A DNA stretch of 64,000 nt from Anniella stebbinsi (GCA_029215795.1 JARDYH010000003.1:15637001-15701000); one strand, 5' to 3'; numbered from the stretch's first letter, positions 10,522 to 20,637 are shown. Notes: generated by a model from the letters alone, not told the origin. Numbers and translations are program-made.

Positions 10522-11385
10522 TAGGGGTGTGCACTGGATCGGGTCTGATCCAGGATCCATAGCCGATCTAGGGGAAATTGGATACAATTATCCGATTTCC
10601 GATCACCCCTCTGGATCGTCTGATCTTTCCCGAATCGTTCCGGAAGGACCCGATCCAGTTTGGCAAGAATCGGAGGATTGGCGGGCGCCGATGTCATCAC
10701 CTGGCACTCTACTGAGGACTAGGCCACGAAGCCTAGTGCTCAGTAGATCTATGGCAGATGAAGGCGGCGGTCGACCCTGCAGGTAAGGAGGATCGCTGGG
10801 GGGGCTTACCTGCCAGGGCCCCGCCGCTGCCATCTGCTGCCACCCAGGCAGCAGCGGATGGCAGCGGACGGGCCCACAGGTAAGGAGGATCGCGAGGGGG
10901 AGGAGGGAAGGGGCTCCCACTTTCCTGCCAGGGCCGTCCGCTGCCATCCGCTGGTGCCCGCGGGTGCCAGCGGATGAAAGCGGATGGCCCTGGCAAGTAA
11001 GGAGCGTGAAGGGGAGGAGGGGACTTATCTGCCGGGGTCATCTGCTACTGTCCGCTGATGCCCGCGGGCACCAGCGGATGGGAACAGAAGGCCCCTGCAG
11101 GTAGCGCAAGGGGGGAGGGACAGGGAGGGGGGAGTTAGGCCCCCACTCACCCCCCTGCCACCATTTTCCCCCATAGACTTGCATTGGGGAAAGCTTTCTT
11201 TCCCCCAATGCAAGTCTATGGGGGAAAATGGCGTCCGATCCGAAAATCGGATATCTGATTTTCGGATCGGGATTGGGTCCAATCCGATCTGGGGGACCTC
11301 CGATTTTGTTCCAATCTGATCCGGAACAAAATTGGAGGTCCCAATCCGATCCCAATCCGATCCGGGGGGTCCATGCACACCCCTA
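10522..11385. mobile_element. GC-rich hAT-type non-autonomous element, 864 bp
   Basis: Begins TAGGGGTGTGCACTGGATCG and ends TCCATGCACACCCCTA. ATATATAT lies on both sides (10514-10521 and 11386-11393); this fits an 8-bp duplication but, inside a TA microsatellite, is weak proof. The ends carry many GATCC/GGATC/CGAT units. An internal palindrome around 11174-11222 has 'catagacttgcattgggg' on each arm, and part of the CTACTGAG/CAGTAG hairpin module lies near 10690-10750. The long frames across it are compositional and carry no transposase motifs. Confidence 0.88.
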
Positions 11386-11536
11386 ATATATATTCCTTAC
11401 CATTAGAAAATGCATGCAAAAAAAGTACAAAATTCTACTTTTTTTTTTTTTTTAAAAAAAGCAAGTTCATGCAGAAATGGGACAGGATGGAATGAGTTTG
11501 ATCTCAAAAAGCCAACAATAGTGGTTAGACCAATAT

Positions 11537-11717
11537 TAGGATGACAAGGAGGACAAGATACAAAAGAGGGCAGGGCTCCTGCAGCTTTTACTGTTGTGAT
11601 AAAGAGGAAATTTCACCAGGTGATGCATGCATACAAAGGACATCTGCTGAAATCCCCTTTTCTATACAACTCTTAAAGAGAGAGTAGCCCTGTCCTCCTT
11701 TTCATATGGTCACGCTA
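11537..11717. mobile_element. hAT-type MITE, 181-bp monomer form
   Basis: Begins TAGGATGACAAGG and ends TATGGTCACGCTA. Flanks ACCAATAT and ACCAAAGT (11718-11725) match at 6 of 8. Its body equals one half of the 320-bp foldback elements read in the opposite direction: 'gatacaaaagagggcaggg', 'actgttgtgataaagagg', 'tttcaccagg'. It therefore appears to be the simple unit from which the dimers arose, or a clean half-deletion of one. Confidence 0.75.
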
Positions 11718-12002
11718 ACCAAAGTGGATTGATTCTTCCCTCCCTAATCCTCATGTCATTGACTTGCCAGCTCCTGATTTTGGCAAATGAGGCACGCTCA
11801 ACTGTTTTGCTAGTGCAAACTAAATTTCCACACATGCCTAGTTATACCGAGCTCTTGACCATTGCCTGCTTGCTGTTCGCTCTCACTTGAATTACCCTCT
11901 TACGAGGCTGATACCTGTATTCTTGACCCTTCTGCCTGTTATTGACTTGCCATTGGATCTGCCCCTCAATTGCCTCAATATTGAGACTGATACCTTCATA
12001 GC

Positions 12003-12521
12003 TAGAGATGCATGAGAAATTTGTTTTGGTTTGTTTTTATCAGAATTTTTCCTAGCTCACATCTTCCAGACCCAACATGGACTTGGACACATCCTGCCAT
12101 CAAAACCCGTACATTCCCAAGCTTGCAATATGATTCCTGTACCATCTCCCTCCTCCAAAATAATGTATTCAACAGCATGCGTACAATTCAAAAGTGTGTA
12201 CATTTCAAAATGAGTACATTTCAAAAATGTATGCAAATCCTGGGAGAAAAATACGTATATTTCAAAAAAGCATACATTTCAAAATGAGTGCATCTCAAAA
12301 ACGTCTGCAAATACACTTTAATTATAGGGAAAGAATGTGTATATTTGACAGGTACACAGAAATGATGTGTGCATTTGGGGGGAAAACATGCAAGAAAATA
12401 TGCATAGATCTTCATGCAAGAAAAGAAAAGAAAAGTAAAAGCTCCCAATCTGATGCAGATTTAAGTCAGAATAAGTATTGACATAGAATTCAGAGAACTT
12501 CAGCAACTTGATTTCCTCATC
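12003..12521. mobile_element. Probable hAT-like element with ATTTCAAAA repeats
   Basis: Begins TAGAGATGCATGAGAAATTTG and ends near 'gatttcctcatccc'. The middle (about 12180-12310) repeats 'tacatttcaaaa' units with periods of roughly 18-25 bp. The right half, from 'caaatacactttaa' through 'catgcaagaaaa', is homologous to 8.8-8.95 kb. Flanks TTCATAGC and ATGGTAGC match at 5 of 8, which is weak. Confidence 0.5.
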
Positions 12522-13399
12522 CCATGGTAGCCATAGTGGGACATTCAGTAGGTTATCTGGTTCTATCACAATGACAGCCCTATAGATAGAGGAAGGTGAG
12601 GGGAAGTAGTGAGACTCATGGCCAAATGGAGATTGGATCCAAAGCAACCCTCTATCTGATTGATTACACTGGTTCTCTTGTCATGCACAGAGCAAAAATG
12701 TCAGGCTTGGGACTTGATGGAGCTTAAGTCCTCTCCAACATCATGTCAAACCTGCTGTCAAGTTTCCATGAAAAATCTAGAAGGAGATACCCTAAGGATG
12801 CCACTGCCAGTTGAAAACCTTCAGGGAACCCCATTCTGTGAACCCCTGCAGCATCTCAGAGCATGTCACAGGGAAAAAAAATTAATTAGTGCCGACGGTG
12901 TCTCGGGAATTCTTTCTGGTTAACCACAAATGCACTGGGATTTATGGGCAATGAGATCTAAAGTCTCTGGAATTACCGTGCTTTCTTTTACATTATTCCT
13001 CTCCAAGACTCAACAAACATTCCTAATCCGTTGGGTGTGTGTCGGTCCACAGCCAGAGATGCTCAAACTCCAATCTGATTTGACTCAAACTCTCTGTGTA
13101 CATTCACGGTGATAAACACATCAAAGTGATAACTCAAAGAGTGCGTCGCACATTAAGAAAAGTCATATGTTAAACAATGTAGGCAATGAGAAACAGTGGC
13201 AGGATTCACTTGTCCTCACAGTCCATCTGTTTCCTACTCCCCATAGAGCATCTTTCTTTCTTTCTCTCCCCTCCTCCTGCCCCCTCCTGGTTCCTTTTCA
13301 GGTGCCCTCTTACCTTATGTAACACTCTTTTTACTGGAGGTTCATGCTGTGACCCTGTCAGAATTGCTACAGCAGGGGTGACCTCGGTAATGACCATCC
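12522..13399. other. No gene identified
   Basis: Low in recognisable repeats. A CTTTCTTT/CCTC-rich patch lies at 13252-13290. Frames of 60-90 codons occur in several readings without domain motifs. Confidence 0.4.
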
Positions 13400-14020
13400 A
13401 GCGCCTGCCAAGCTAAGTTGGTCAGTGTTAGCTGATTAAACTTTTAACAACATCCCCTGTGCGATAAAGGGCAAAATGACAACTTTGCCCATCGTCAAGG
13501 TGTCTGTATAATAAACTAATTAGTAAACCACACAGTCTGTGGAGCTTTTAATGAGTGCTATCGTCTGGCCTCTGTAATAAAAACCCAGCCTGCCCCCTTT
13601 TGGGATTCAATTAAGGAACAGACTGTCATATGCTTGGCCTAGCTGATCAATGAATCCATTCCGACCTTTGTCGGAGATGTTTGCAAGGTCACCCGGCATC
13701 TGTGAGGAAAGCCAGCTCAGTGGTGGGGAGACGTACCCAGCGGCACCTGCCAGGCACCAGGATCTGTCGTTAATGTCTTCCTGGTCATTTGGCATCAGCA
13801 GAAGTTTCTCTTGCTCAAAGGTTAGCTGAAAGAGAAGGCAGTGATGAGATCTATTTGTATTCCACGACTGAGAGACTCCTTTTGTTATTGAATCATTAAT
13901 CCTTTAATATCGGCCTTCTGCAAAACTCATGCACGATGGGCCGTGAGACTTTGTAACCCAGGTTGTTATCCTCAGAACATATTTACCGATTTCTGTCGCT
14001 TTTAAACAAGTAGCACTCAA
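13400..14020. promoter_or_regulatory. Candidate conserved noncoding element
   Basis: Repeat-free sequence with balanced composition, no long frame, and clusters of homeodomain-type cores: 'aaactaattagtaaacc' near 13513, 'gaatcattaatcctttaat' near 13890. It also has a RUNX-type AACCACA near 13526. This resembles vertebrate developmental enhancers, but conservation is inferred from appearance, not measured. Confidence 0.3.
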
Positions 14021-14865
14021 CTCTGACCACTGGGGTGGATTGTCTTAAGTACTTCACTCTTGTGATAGCTTTTATGAGACTATAGACAACTGGTACAAAG
14101 GCATATTTGTTTCCCTCTATTTTATAACAGATGAAGCTGCCTTGTACTAAGATATATCATTGTAGTATTGCCCAGTGTGAGTGCATCTACATTAAGGGGA
14201 AAATTACGTTGCTTACCTGGGGCTTTTGTGCTTCCTGCTTTTTGCTGCAATTGTTATTGGCTGCATTACATGGGCAGAGATGGGTGACCACGTGGTTTGA
14301 ATTGAATTGAATACTTCCCCTCTGTCACTTCAATGAGACAGTGCAACATAGTGGCAGGGGATCCTGCATTTTTCAGGATGTTACCACTTTAAAAGTGGTT
14401 CTTTTCATGGTGGAATTTCCAGTGTTTCTTTTACAAAAAAGTTGCATGTCAGATGCAACTCACCTTAGTATTTCTCATCTTTCTTCCCTCATCAAAGCAG
14501 GTAGGTTTGGCCCTAGTCATGATGATGCTTTGAAGGAGACGTGGCTCTCTTTTCACTCCCTAGAACATCCTCTTCCTCCTTACTTGCCTCACTGTTGTTG
14601 CCTGTGCCTATATCCCAGCCGGCCATCTTTGTCAAGGCTAGAGAATGAGGGAAATCATGTGGCAATTCCTGTTCAGTCATAGCTTGCCCAACATCCTACA
14701 AGCCATTTTTGAGAAGCAATGGTGTGCTAGTTATCTTTAATAGTAAGTTGCGGCCATTTTGGGTAAAAAGGACTGAGCCAAGTCGCTTGGCCCTGCAATA
14801 TAGACTACAGTTTCCCAAACGTCTAATACTTCCTCAGTACTGGAGAATCACAGATCGATATTAGA
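14021..14865. other. No recognisable gene
   Basis: A 113-codon frame at 14341-14682 has no domain I recognise and its codon use does not look coding. No repeat family is clear. Confidence 0.4.
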
Positions 14866-14956
14866 TCACATGCTTTACATGCAGAAGGTCCAGTCATGAG
14901 CATCTTCATTTAGAAAAATCAGTTAACATGTGATAGAGAAGACCTCTGCCTGAGAT
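14866..14956 (+). mobile_element. MIR-like tRNA-derived SINE fragment
   Basis: 'atgctttacatgcagaaggt' followed by 'gacctctgcctgagatcttg' is the body of the squamate MIR-type SINE (tRNA-like head, core region). The A-box end is degraded. A similar head is seen at 43.96-44.04 kb. Confidence 0.6.
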
Positions 14957-15073
14957 CTTGGAGAGTTGCTGTCCTCCGAGTTCCTACTCTGTGGGAAGCT
15001 CGGAGGATGGCAACAGGGGAAAGGGCCTTTTCAGTGGTGGCCCCTCTCCTCGACAAGGCCCGCCTGGCACCAA
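14957..15073 (+). mobile_element. L2 LINE fragment
   Basis: 'gggaaagggccttttcagtg' and 'gacaaggcccgcctggcacc' match the C-terminal L2 coding region seen at 19.73-19.83 kb (AFSVVAP ... DEARLAP). It directly abuts the SINE to the left and a hAT half to the right. Confidence 0.7.
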
Positions 15074-15157
15074 CAAATGACACTGGCTGAAATTCCCTTT
15101 TCTCTACAACTGTTAAAGTTACAGGAGCCCTGACCTGGATTTTATCAGGTCAGCCTA
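15074..15157. mobile_element. Right end of a TAGGGTGACC-family hAT MITE
   Basis: 'atgacactggctgaaattcc' to 'gattttatcaggtcagccta' is the last quarter of the 320-bp element. The left part is missing at the junction with the L2 fragment. A short (GT)n run follows. Confidence 0.8.
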
Positions 15158-15183
15158 GTGTGTGTGTGTGTGTGTCTATATGG

Positions 15184-15312
15184 GGAACCTGTGTCTTTCA
15201 AAATGTTGTCAAGCTACACCTACCATCCTCCTTGACCATTGCCTATGCTGGCTGGAGCTGATGGGAGCTGGAGTCCAATAACGTCTGAATGTCCACAGGT
15301 TGCCCATCCCTG
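15184..15312. mobile_element. Foldback MITE, CAGGGGTGGGCAACCT family
   Basis: 'acctgtgtctttcaaaatg' opposite 'gtccacaggttgcccatcc', with the internal 'accattgcctatgctggctg' and 'gctgatgggagctggagtcc'. This is a common squamate palindromic family; related copies lie at 34.4, 36.9, 39.8, 44.4 and 63.6 kb. No clear target duplication. Confidence 0.6.
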
Positions 15313-15343
15313 ACATATATGATCCACACTTTGGCCCTGTTCA

Positions 15344-15430
15344 GATGTCATGCTAAGCCATGATAGTTAAGTGTCTAAGCTTACTATGATGGCTTAACAT
15401 GTCATGTGGGAGGGGGGAAGGAAACCTGAC
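15344..15430. mobile_element. Fragment of the GGCCCTGTTCAGA family
   Basis: 'ggccctgttcagatgtcatg' with 'gctaagccatgatagttaag' and an inverted partner 'tatgatggcttaacatgtca' forms a small hairpin element related to 24.1-24.4 and 28.2 kb. Confidence 0.55.
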
Positions 15431-15835
15431 AATAATGGTTACTAAACCACCCCAAATCACCATACCCCTGTGGTAGGGTTAAGAGGGTAGGCTTACCATT
15501 CCATGCTCCTGGTGGTTAAGATGACCTCCGGTGGCTGCAACCACAGAGGTGGCAGCCTAGAGTATCCTGCAATTCTGCCAACACTCTAGCTGCCACGGAC
15601 CTTCTCTATGGTCACCATTGCATACCATTTCACAGCACAATGGCCTCTGGGATCACCAGGGCCTCTGGGAGGCCCAGGCACTAACTACAATGCCACGAGG
15701 GGGCACCACGTGTGTGATGGGTGCCCGTGTCATGATTTCGCTAACTCTCCCCAGTCTGTAGTTATTCCAATCAGCCTTCTCTCAGTTGCATCTGAATTGG
15801 ATCTTTGTGACTGTTTGTATATGTGTGTGTGAATT
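15431..15835. other. No recognisable gene
   Basis: Unassigned sequence; short frames only. Confidence 0.45.
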
Positions 15836-16022
15836 AATTTATTAATTTATTATTTTATTTATTTATTATGTGTTACATTTATAACCCTCTTTCTTCTATT
15901 GTGAAACTCAAGGGGGCTACATGTGGTATCCAGGTGGTTCTCCCCTCTAAAGACTGACCAGACGCATAACTACTTTGCTTCACCAGGAGGCTACCTCGTC
16001 TGCCTTCTTCAGACCATACCTT
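15836..16022 (-). mobile_element. Probable 5S-rRNA-derived SINE
   Basis: On the plus strand it starts with a TTTATTTATT tail complement and 'aagggggctacatgtgg'. About 58 bp follow (15928-15985) that resemble the reverse complement of 5S rRNA: 'ggtatccaggtggttctccc' then 'gactgaccagac' then 'ctttgcttc'. A 5S-type head joined to a LINE-like tail is the structure of SINE3/5S-SINEs. It is diverged, and the match is from memory. Confidence 0.6.
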
Positions 16023-17077
16023 TGGACTATGTGTTCAATTGAAATTAGAGGCCTGCTTTACCATGCTTCAGCTAGAGCTGAGCGCAGGTGGCTGTTTGAA
16101 ATTCCCCACCTTATTCCTGTGCAGAGAAATTGGGAGGGGGTCAATTTCACTGAATTTCTCCTGAGGGAGGAGAAATTATCCAACAATTTCTCACAGGTAG
16201 GCGTCACCATCGGCAAGGGTTTTATTCCTATGGGTTTGGGGCTTTTCCGCATGGACATTGCAAGTGGCAACGTATTGGTAGCCTGGTCCCCATTTTGCAT
16301 CCTCCGCAATGCTCCATAAGCATAGCATCATTTTAGGGTATGGCAGAGGGTGGGGAAGGGAATGCATCCACCACACACACACACACACAAATATGATGAA
16401 GAAAATTTGGAGAAAATTCTGCAAAGTGTCCTTTTATTTCTAAGGGGGTAAGAAAAGGAAAGAAAACCTCGAATTTTCTGAGAAACATGTATTCTGAGAA
16501 ATTTTGGTTCAGTGTCTTTTCTAGGGTCTTCCAAATGTTACATTAATGGGGTGTGTGTGACTGTGGATACGTATTGTCTCTAATGCAGCTACTGGCAACA
16601 CCACTCCTTCCCTGAAAGCACTGTAGCAGGTGTGTGTGGGGGGGAGTTTTGCATTCAGATCCAAGGAAAGGATGGAGCTAACGCTCTGCCAAAATCTGTC
16701 TTCCAATTTCCTGAAAGTTTTCTTCCCCGTGAAAGAGGCTTCCATTTTTCTGCCTCATTCTCAGAGCATTTTATGATTTATTTTGAATGTGTGTTGAATA
16801 GGTGTTGGTGGTGTTTTTGACCTTTCCTAATCGCTGCGAGGTGGCTGAGGGCAGTGTCTGTGTATTTCTTTCTATTTCACATCTCGCCATTGCTCTACAG
16901 GGGTTTGCCAGACAGCCACGACCCTGCCCCTGGCCCCACCTGTTTCGTTCAACCAGCAAAAGCTTCCTGACTTTTGTGTAGCTTTTCCCCGTATTCTAAA
17001 AGTCCAAAATGCCTCTGTTAATGCTTACTAACTGATAGTAAGAGGTTTATGCTAAAATGGGCCATTTAAAAGGATAT
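16023..17077. other. No gene; diverged repeat shared with 44.2 kb
   Basis: 'gcagagaaattgggaggggg' through 'aacaatttctcacaggt' (about 16122-16199) matches 'acagagaaattgagggggag' through 'aacagtttctcagaggt' near 44.25-44.32 kb, so both belong to one interspersed family of unknown class. A (CA)n run is at 16371-16389. No gene is supported. Confidence 0.5.
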
Positions 17078-17085
17078 GTGGAAAC

Positions 17086-17405
17086 TAGGGTGACCCGATA
17101 AAATCCAGGTCAGGGCTCATGTAACTTTAACAGTTGTAGAGAAAAGGGAATTTCAGCCGGTGTCATTTGTATGCAGTTAGTTCCTGGTGAAATTCCCTCT
17201 TCATCACAACAGTTAAAGTTGCAGGGGCCCTGCCTTCTTTTGTATATGGTCACTTTAGTATAGTGCCTGCACCTTTAACTGTTGTGATGAAGAGGGAATA
17301 TCACCAGGAACTAATTGCATACAAATGACACTGGCTGAAATTCCCTTTTCTTGACAACTGTTAAAGTTACAGGAGCCCTGACCTGGATTTTATCTGGTCA
17401 GCCTA
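17086..17405. mobile_element. hAT-type foldback MITE (inverted dimer), 320 bp
   Basis: Begins TAGGGTGACCCG and ends CTGGTCAGCCTA. It is flanked by an exact 8-bp duplication GTGGAAAC (17078-17085 and 17406-17413). It has the same length and near-identical sequence to the 2.4-kb copy, including the central 'atatggtcactttagtatag'. The similarity suggests the two moved in one burst. Confidence 0.92.
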
Positions 17406-17546
17406 GTGGAAACCCTCTCCCCCACCCCAAGGAGAAAATTCTTCAAAATTTACCCCCTCCTTGCGAAAGAAGCAGAAAAAAACAATGCCTCTTTCACAGG
17501 GATGGAAAACATTTCCAAAAATAAGGGGCAGGATTTTGCACAGCAC

Positions 17547-17551
17547 TAGTA

Positions 17552-17583
<32 letters not shown>

Positions 17584-17635
17584 TCATATAATAATTAATG
17601 ATGCATATAATAATTAATAATAAATCAATAAATAG
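17547..17635. repeat. (AAT)n microsatellite
   Basis: A pure run of AAT units, then diverged 'aattaataataaatcaata' sequence. Confidence 0.9.
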
Positions 17636-17730
17636 CATTGCAACTTTGTGTTCTAGAGAGCTGTCCTGGATCAGGGTGGTATCTCTTTTTTCTGACTATA
17701 CTACCCAATCAACTGCACATCTTAAAGACT

Positions 17731-17731
<1 letters not shown>

Positions 17732-17772
<41 letters not shown>
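17732..17772. repeat. (TC)n microsatellite
   Basis: A near-pure CT dinucleotide run. The 89-codon frame across it is low complexity and not a gene. Confidence 0.92.
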
Positions 17773-17774
<2 letters not shown>

Positions 17775-18132
17775 GGTCTCAGCCTGTTCCTTGCTTCCTT
17801 TCTGCACGTTTGCAAAAGGCCTTCATCTTATTTGTCAATGTTTGGTATTAAACTAAAAAGGTATTAATCTTTCCAATGACCTTTTCCCCTTCATTTTCTA
17901 CTGGCAAATGGATGCTGCATCTTTTGTAAGGCGCTTCAAGGCAAGACACCGCCACATTCAAACATACACTTTTATCCAGTTAATCATTTTGCATTATCTA
18001 CTTTCATCAATGTTCAGCACCTTAATTCCGGGATTATTTATTTCCTGTACCCTGATGCTCATACTTCCTCCCTGTACTCTGTCAAGAAACAACCTAAATA
18101 AGAAAAAAAATTGAAGCATAGACCAAACAATA

Positions 18133-18135
<3 letters not shown>

Positions 18136-18164
<29 letters not shown>
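18136..18164. repeat. (AT)n microsatellite
   Basis: An uninterrupted AT dinucleotide run. Confidence 0.9.
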
Positions 18165-18165
<1 letters not shown>

Positions 18166-18179
18166 AGGATAATTAGAAA

Positions 18180-19160
18180 AGGAACCTATTACCCAGGCTT
18201 ATAATTAGGGACTAACATATTAAATGACCTTTACCATTTACCTTAAGCCCTGGATTTCGAGAAAACCAGCAAGGTTATGAATGCCATATTAGTAATCTTT
18301 AATCTTTATTACTGCTGTGGACAGAATTTTAATGATTTTTTAAATAGGCAGCGGTCACTAACATATCCCTATTAAAATAAAAAAAAATCTCATAAAAAAT
18401 TAAATGGATTAAGACTTCAAATGTACCATCATCAAAAGTATTATCTAATTATGGAGTTCAGTGAACAGGCCAAGTGAAATGGTTGGTAATATTAGTTACT
18501 TACCACATGGGAATGTTCAGGATTTATGCACAAATAGATTCTGCTTCTGTTGCAACATAGTAATTAAGAATTTGTCAGGGAAATTTGACCCTCTAGGGTA
18601 GAAATTACTTTGTAAAATAAGAATGGCAGAGCAACCAGTCTCCTTGCTGCATATAATTTAACTTGATTATTTATACATCAAAGGGAGTCGGCAGTGGCTG
18701 CAGTATAATATTTAAGTAGAGTGATATTAGAAGGAGAAGCATCTAGTGAAATCTTTTCTCCCCCCCACCCCCAAATCTCCGTGAGAAAATAGAGGAAATT
18801 TTCATAAAGCATTTCATTTTGCATATAAATTGGTGCCTCGATTGTGCCTGCGAATTTACTGCTGTCAAATTTAATTTTTCTTTAATTCTTCAGGCCCCAG
18901 ATGTGGAAGGCTCTGTGTGCAGGCTGCAATTTTCAATGCTTACAGGTAGCACCTCGATCGATAATGTCTCTTTATGAGAAATTACCGTTAATGTTATTGA
19001 GTATGCATTTGGCTTTATAGGATAATAAGGTAATATGAAATGCCAATTCATTCATTAGAAGGCAGCTAAGTGCTTAAATGAAATGGGTGACAGGTCTGGA
19101 GGGGGAAAGAGAGAGAGAGAGACCATAACAAAATATGTAGTCATGGGCAGGAAATCAAGA
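18180..19160. promoter_or_regulatory. Candidate conserved noncoding region
   Basis: Nearly 1 kb with no recognised transposon and no long frame; AT-rich with many homeodomain and POU-type cores: 'cttataattagggac', 'gttattgagtatgcatttgg', 'gccaattcattcattag'. It also has 'acctcgatcgataatg'. Such islands among dense repeats are typical of conserved enhancers near developmental genes. This is a judgement from appearance only. Confidence 0.35.
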
Positions 19161-19728
19161 ATGGATTTTAAATGATCTTATACTCACAGTGTTTTAAGCA
19201 TATATTTGCATATGCTTTGTGTAAGCAATATGCATTTTAAGATAAAGTTGTCTGAGCAGTTACAGCCCAGTATGCTGTTAAGATGACAGTGTGGCCTGTG
19301 GTCTTTTGAGGTTGTATCCCAAGGCATTTTGCTGCCTGAAGCAAAAGACAAGATGGCACATCTCCCCATTCCATGTCCAGAAGCCAAACAGATTGACTGT
19401 TGAATCCTACTCAATACTGCCAATGGGATATCCTCCAGTAAAGCAGCTTAGTTTAGTGGATGCAGGGCATGGCTGAGTCACTCTACCTAATGATAAGGCT
19501 GGACTAGCAAGGGCAGGCCAGAGCAGTGGGCAGATGTAACTAGAACCATATCTGGTATGGGTCCTTTCTAACCCTCCAATCAATTGCTAAACCTGAGGCT
19601 CCACCCTTTAGAGCAAGATGTCCTTCTCAGTAGACCAGACAAAGGACAAAGGTCAGGCTCCTGGTGTTTATATCTGGCCTAGCCAACCTTGTGGCCTCAT
19701 ATTTCAACATCTAAGTTGTATGTAGGGT
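19161..19728. other. No recognisable gene
   Basis: Short frames, no motif and no clear repeat. Confidence 0.45.
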
Positions 19729-20097
19729 GTGGCCACGTATCAGCAACAAGAGAGAGGGCCTTCTCTGTGGTGGCCCCCCAATTGTGGAACAATCTCCCTG
19801 ACGAGGCCCGCCTGGCGCCAACATTGTTATCTTTTCAGTGCCAGGTCAAGACTTTCCTCTTCTCTCAGGCATTTGGCAATATCTGAGGAGCCTGGGTTTG
19901 GTTTTGTTTTTGTTTTTTGTAGCTTTTTGAAGTGTTGTAGTGGTTTTAAATGTACAGATTGTGTGTATGTTGTATGTTTTTGCTGTTTTAATTTTTGTAT
20001 ATTGTTTTTAATTGTTTTTAATCCTATGTAAACCGCCCAGAAAGCTTCGGCTATGGGGCGGTATACAAGTGTAATAAATAAATAAATAAATAAATAT
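19729..20097 (+). mobile_element. L2-clade LINE 3' end
   Basis: The end of the reverse transcriptase frame (AFSVVAPQLWNNLPDEARLA ... VKTFLFSQAF) is followed by a T-rich 3' UTR. It finishes with 'gtaaaccgcccagaaagctt', 'ggctatggggcggtata' and an AAAT tail (20076-20097). Only about 50 codons of coding sequence remain. This UTR end is a strong squamate marker. Confidence 0.9.
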
Positions 20098-20307
20098 TTC
20101 CAAACAGTTGCAGACACTTATCTTGTACACCACTCTTTCCTTCAATGCCTGAAAAGGACTTCAGCCAGAGCCTTGACAGCAGGAGGTTCATCTCTATTAA
20201 CCTGGCAAAGCAGAAGGTCAGGCTCAAACTTCCAGCCAATCACTGGCCATGATGCAGTTAGCTAATGTTAGACTCTGAACTTGGTAACTCTAATAGGAAG
20301 CCCTCTT

Positions 20308-20637
20308 TTTAGATCAGATTTTTCCAACCTTGAGTCCCTAGATGCTGGAGATGCTGATGATATGCAGCTCTACTTCTCCTTGTCGTCGGAGTCAGCTGGG
20401 GCGATGGAGGTGCTGCACCAGAGGCTGGAGGCTGTAATGGGCTGGATGAGGGCTGATAAACTGAAGCTGAATCCCGATAAGATGGAAGCTCTGTGGATTG
20501 TTGGTTCCCAAGTCAGGAAATTGGGTAAGCAACCTGTTCTGGAAGGGGCTGCACTCCCTCTGAAAGAGCAGGTGTGTAGCTTGGGAGTACTCCTAGATCT
20601 ATCCTTGTCACTGGAGACCCAGGTGGATTCATGTACA
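20308..20637 (+). mobile_element. L2 LINE fragment with RT catalytic motif
   Basis: An open frame reads GDADDMQLYFS, then LEAVMGWMRADKLKLNPDKM, then CSLGVLLDLSL. A-D-D-x-Q is the reverse-transcriptase active-site core (usually Y-A-D-D-T-Q; here Y is replaced by D). This is the segment just upstream of that preserved at 1-899. Both ends are lost, so it is dead. Confidence 0.85.

Noticed and set aside
10280..10786. 168-codon plus-strand frame
   Set aside because: It spans a CA/TA microsatellite and the GATC-rich end of a hAT element; the residues mirror dinucleotide repeats and there is no domain.
14880..14960. tRNA gene from 'atgctttacatgcagaaggt'
   Set aside because: No complete A-box/B-box cloverleaf; it fits a MIR-type SINE fragment.
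15928..15985. Functional 5S rRNA gene
   Set aside because: Only about half of the gene resembles 5S, with many mismatches and a LINE-type tail, so a SINE is more likely.
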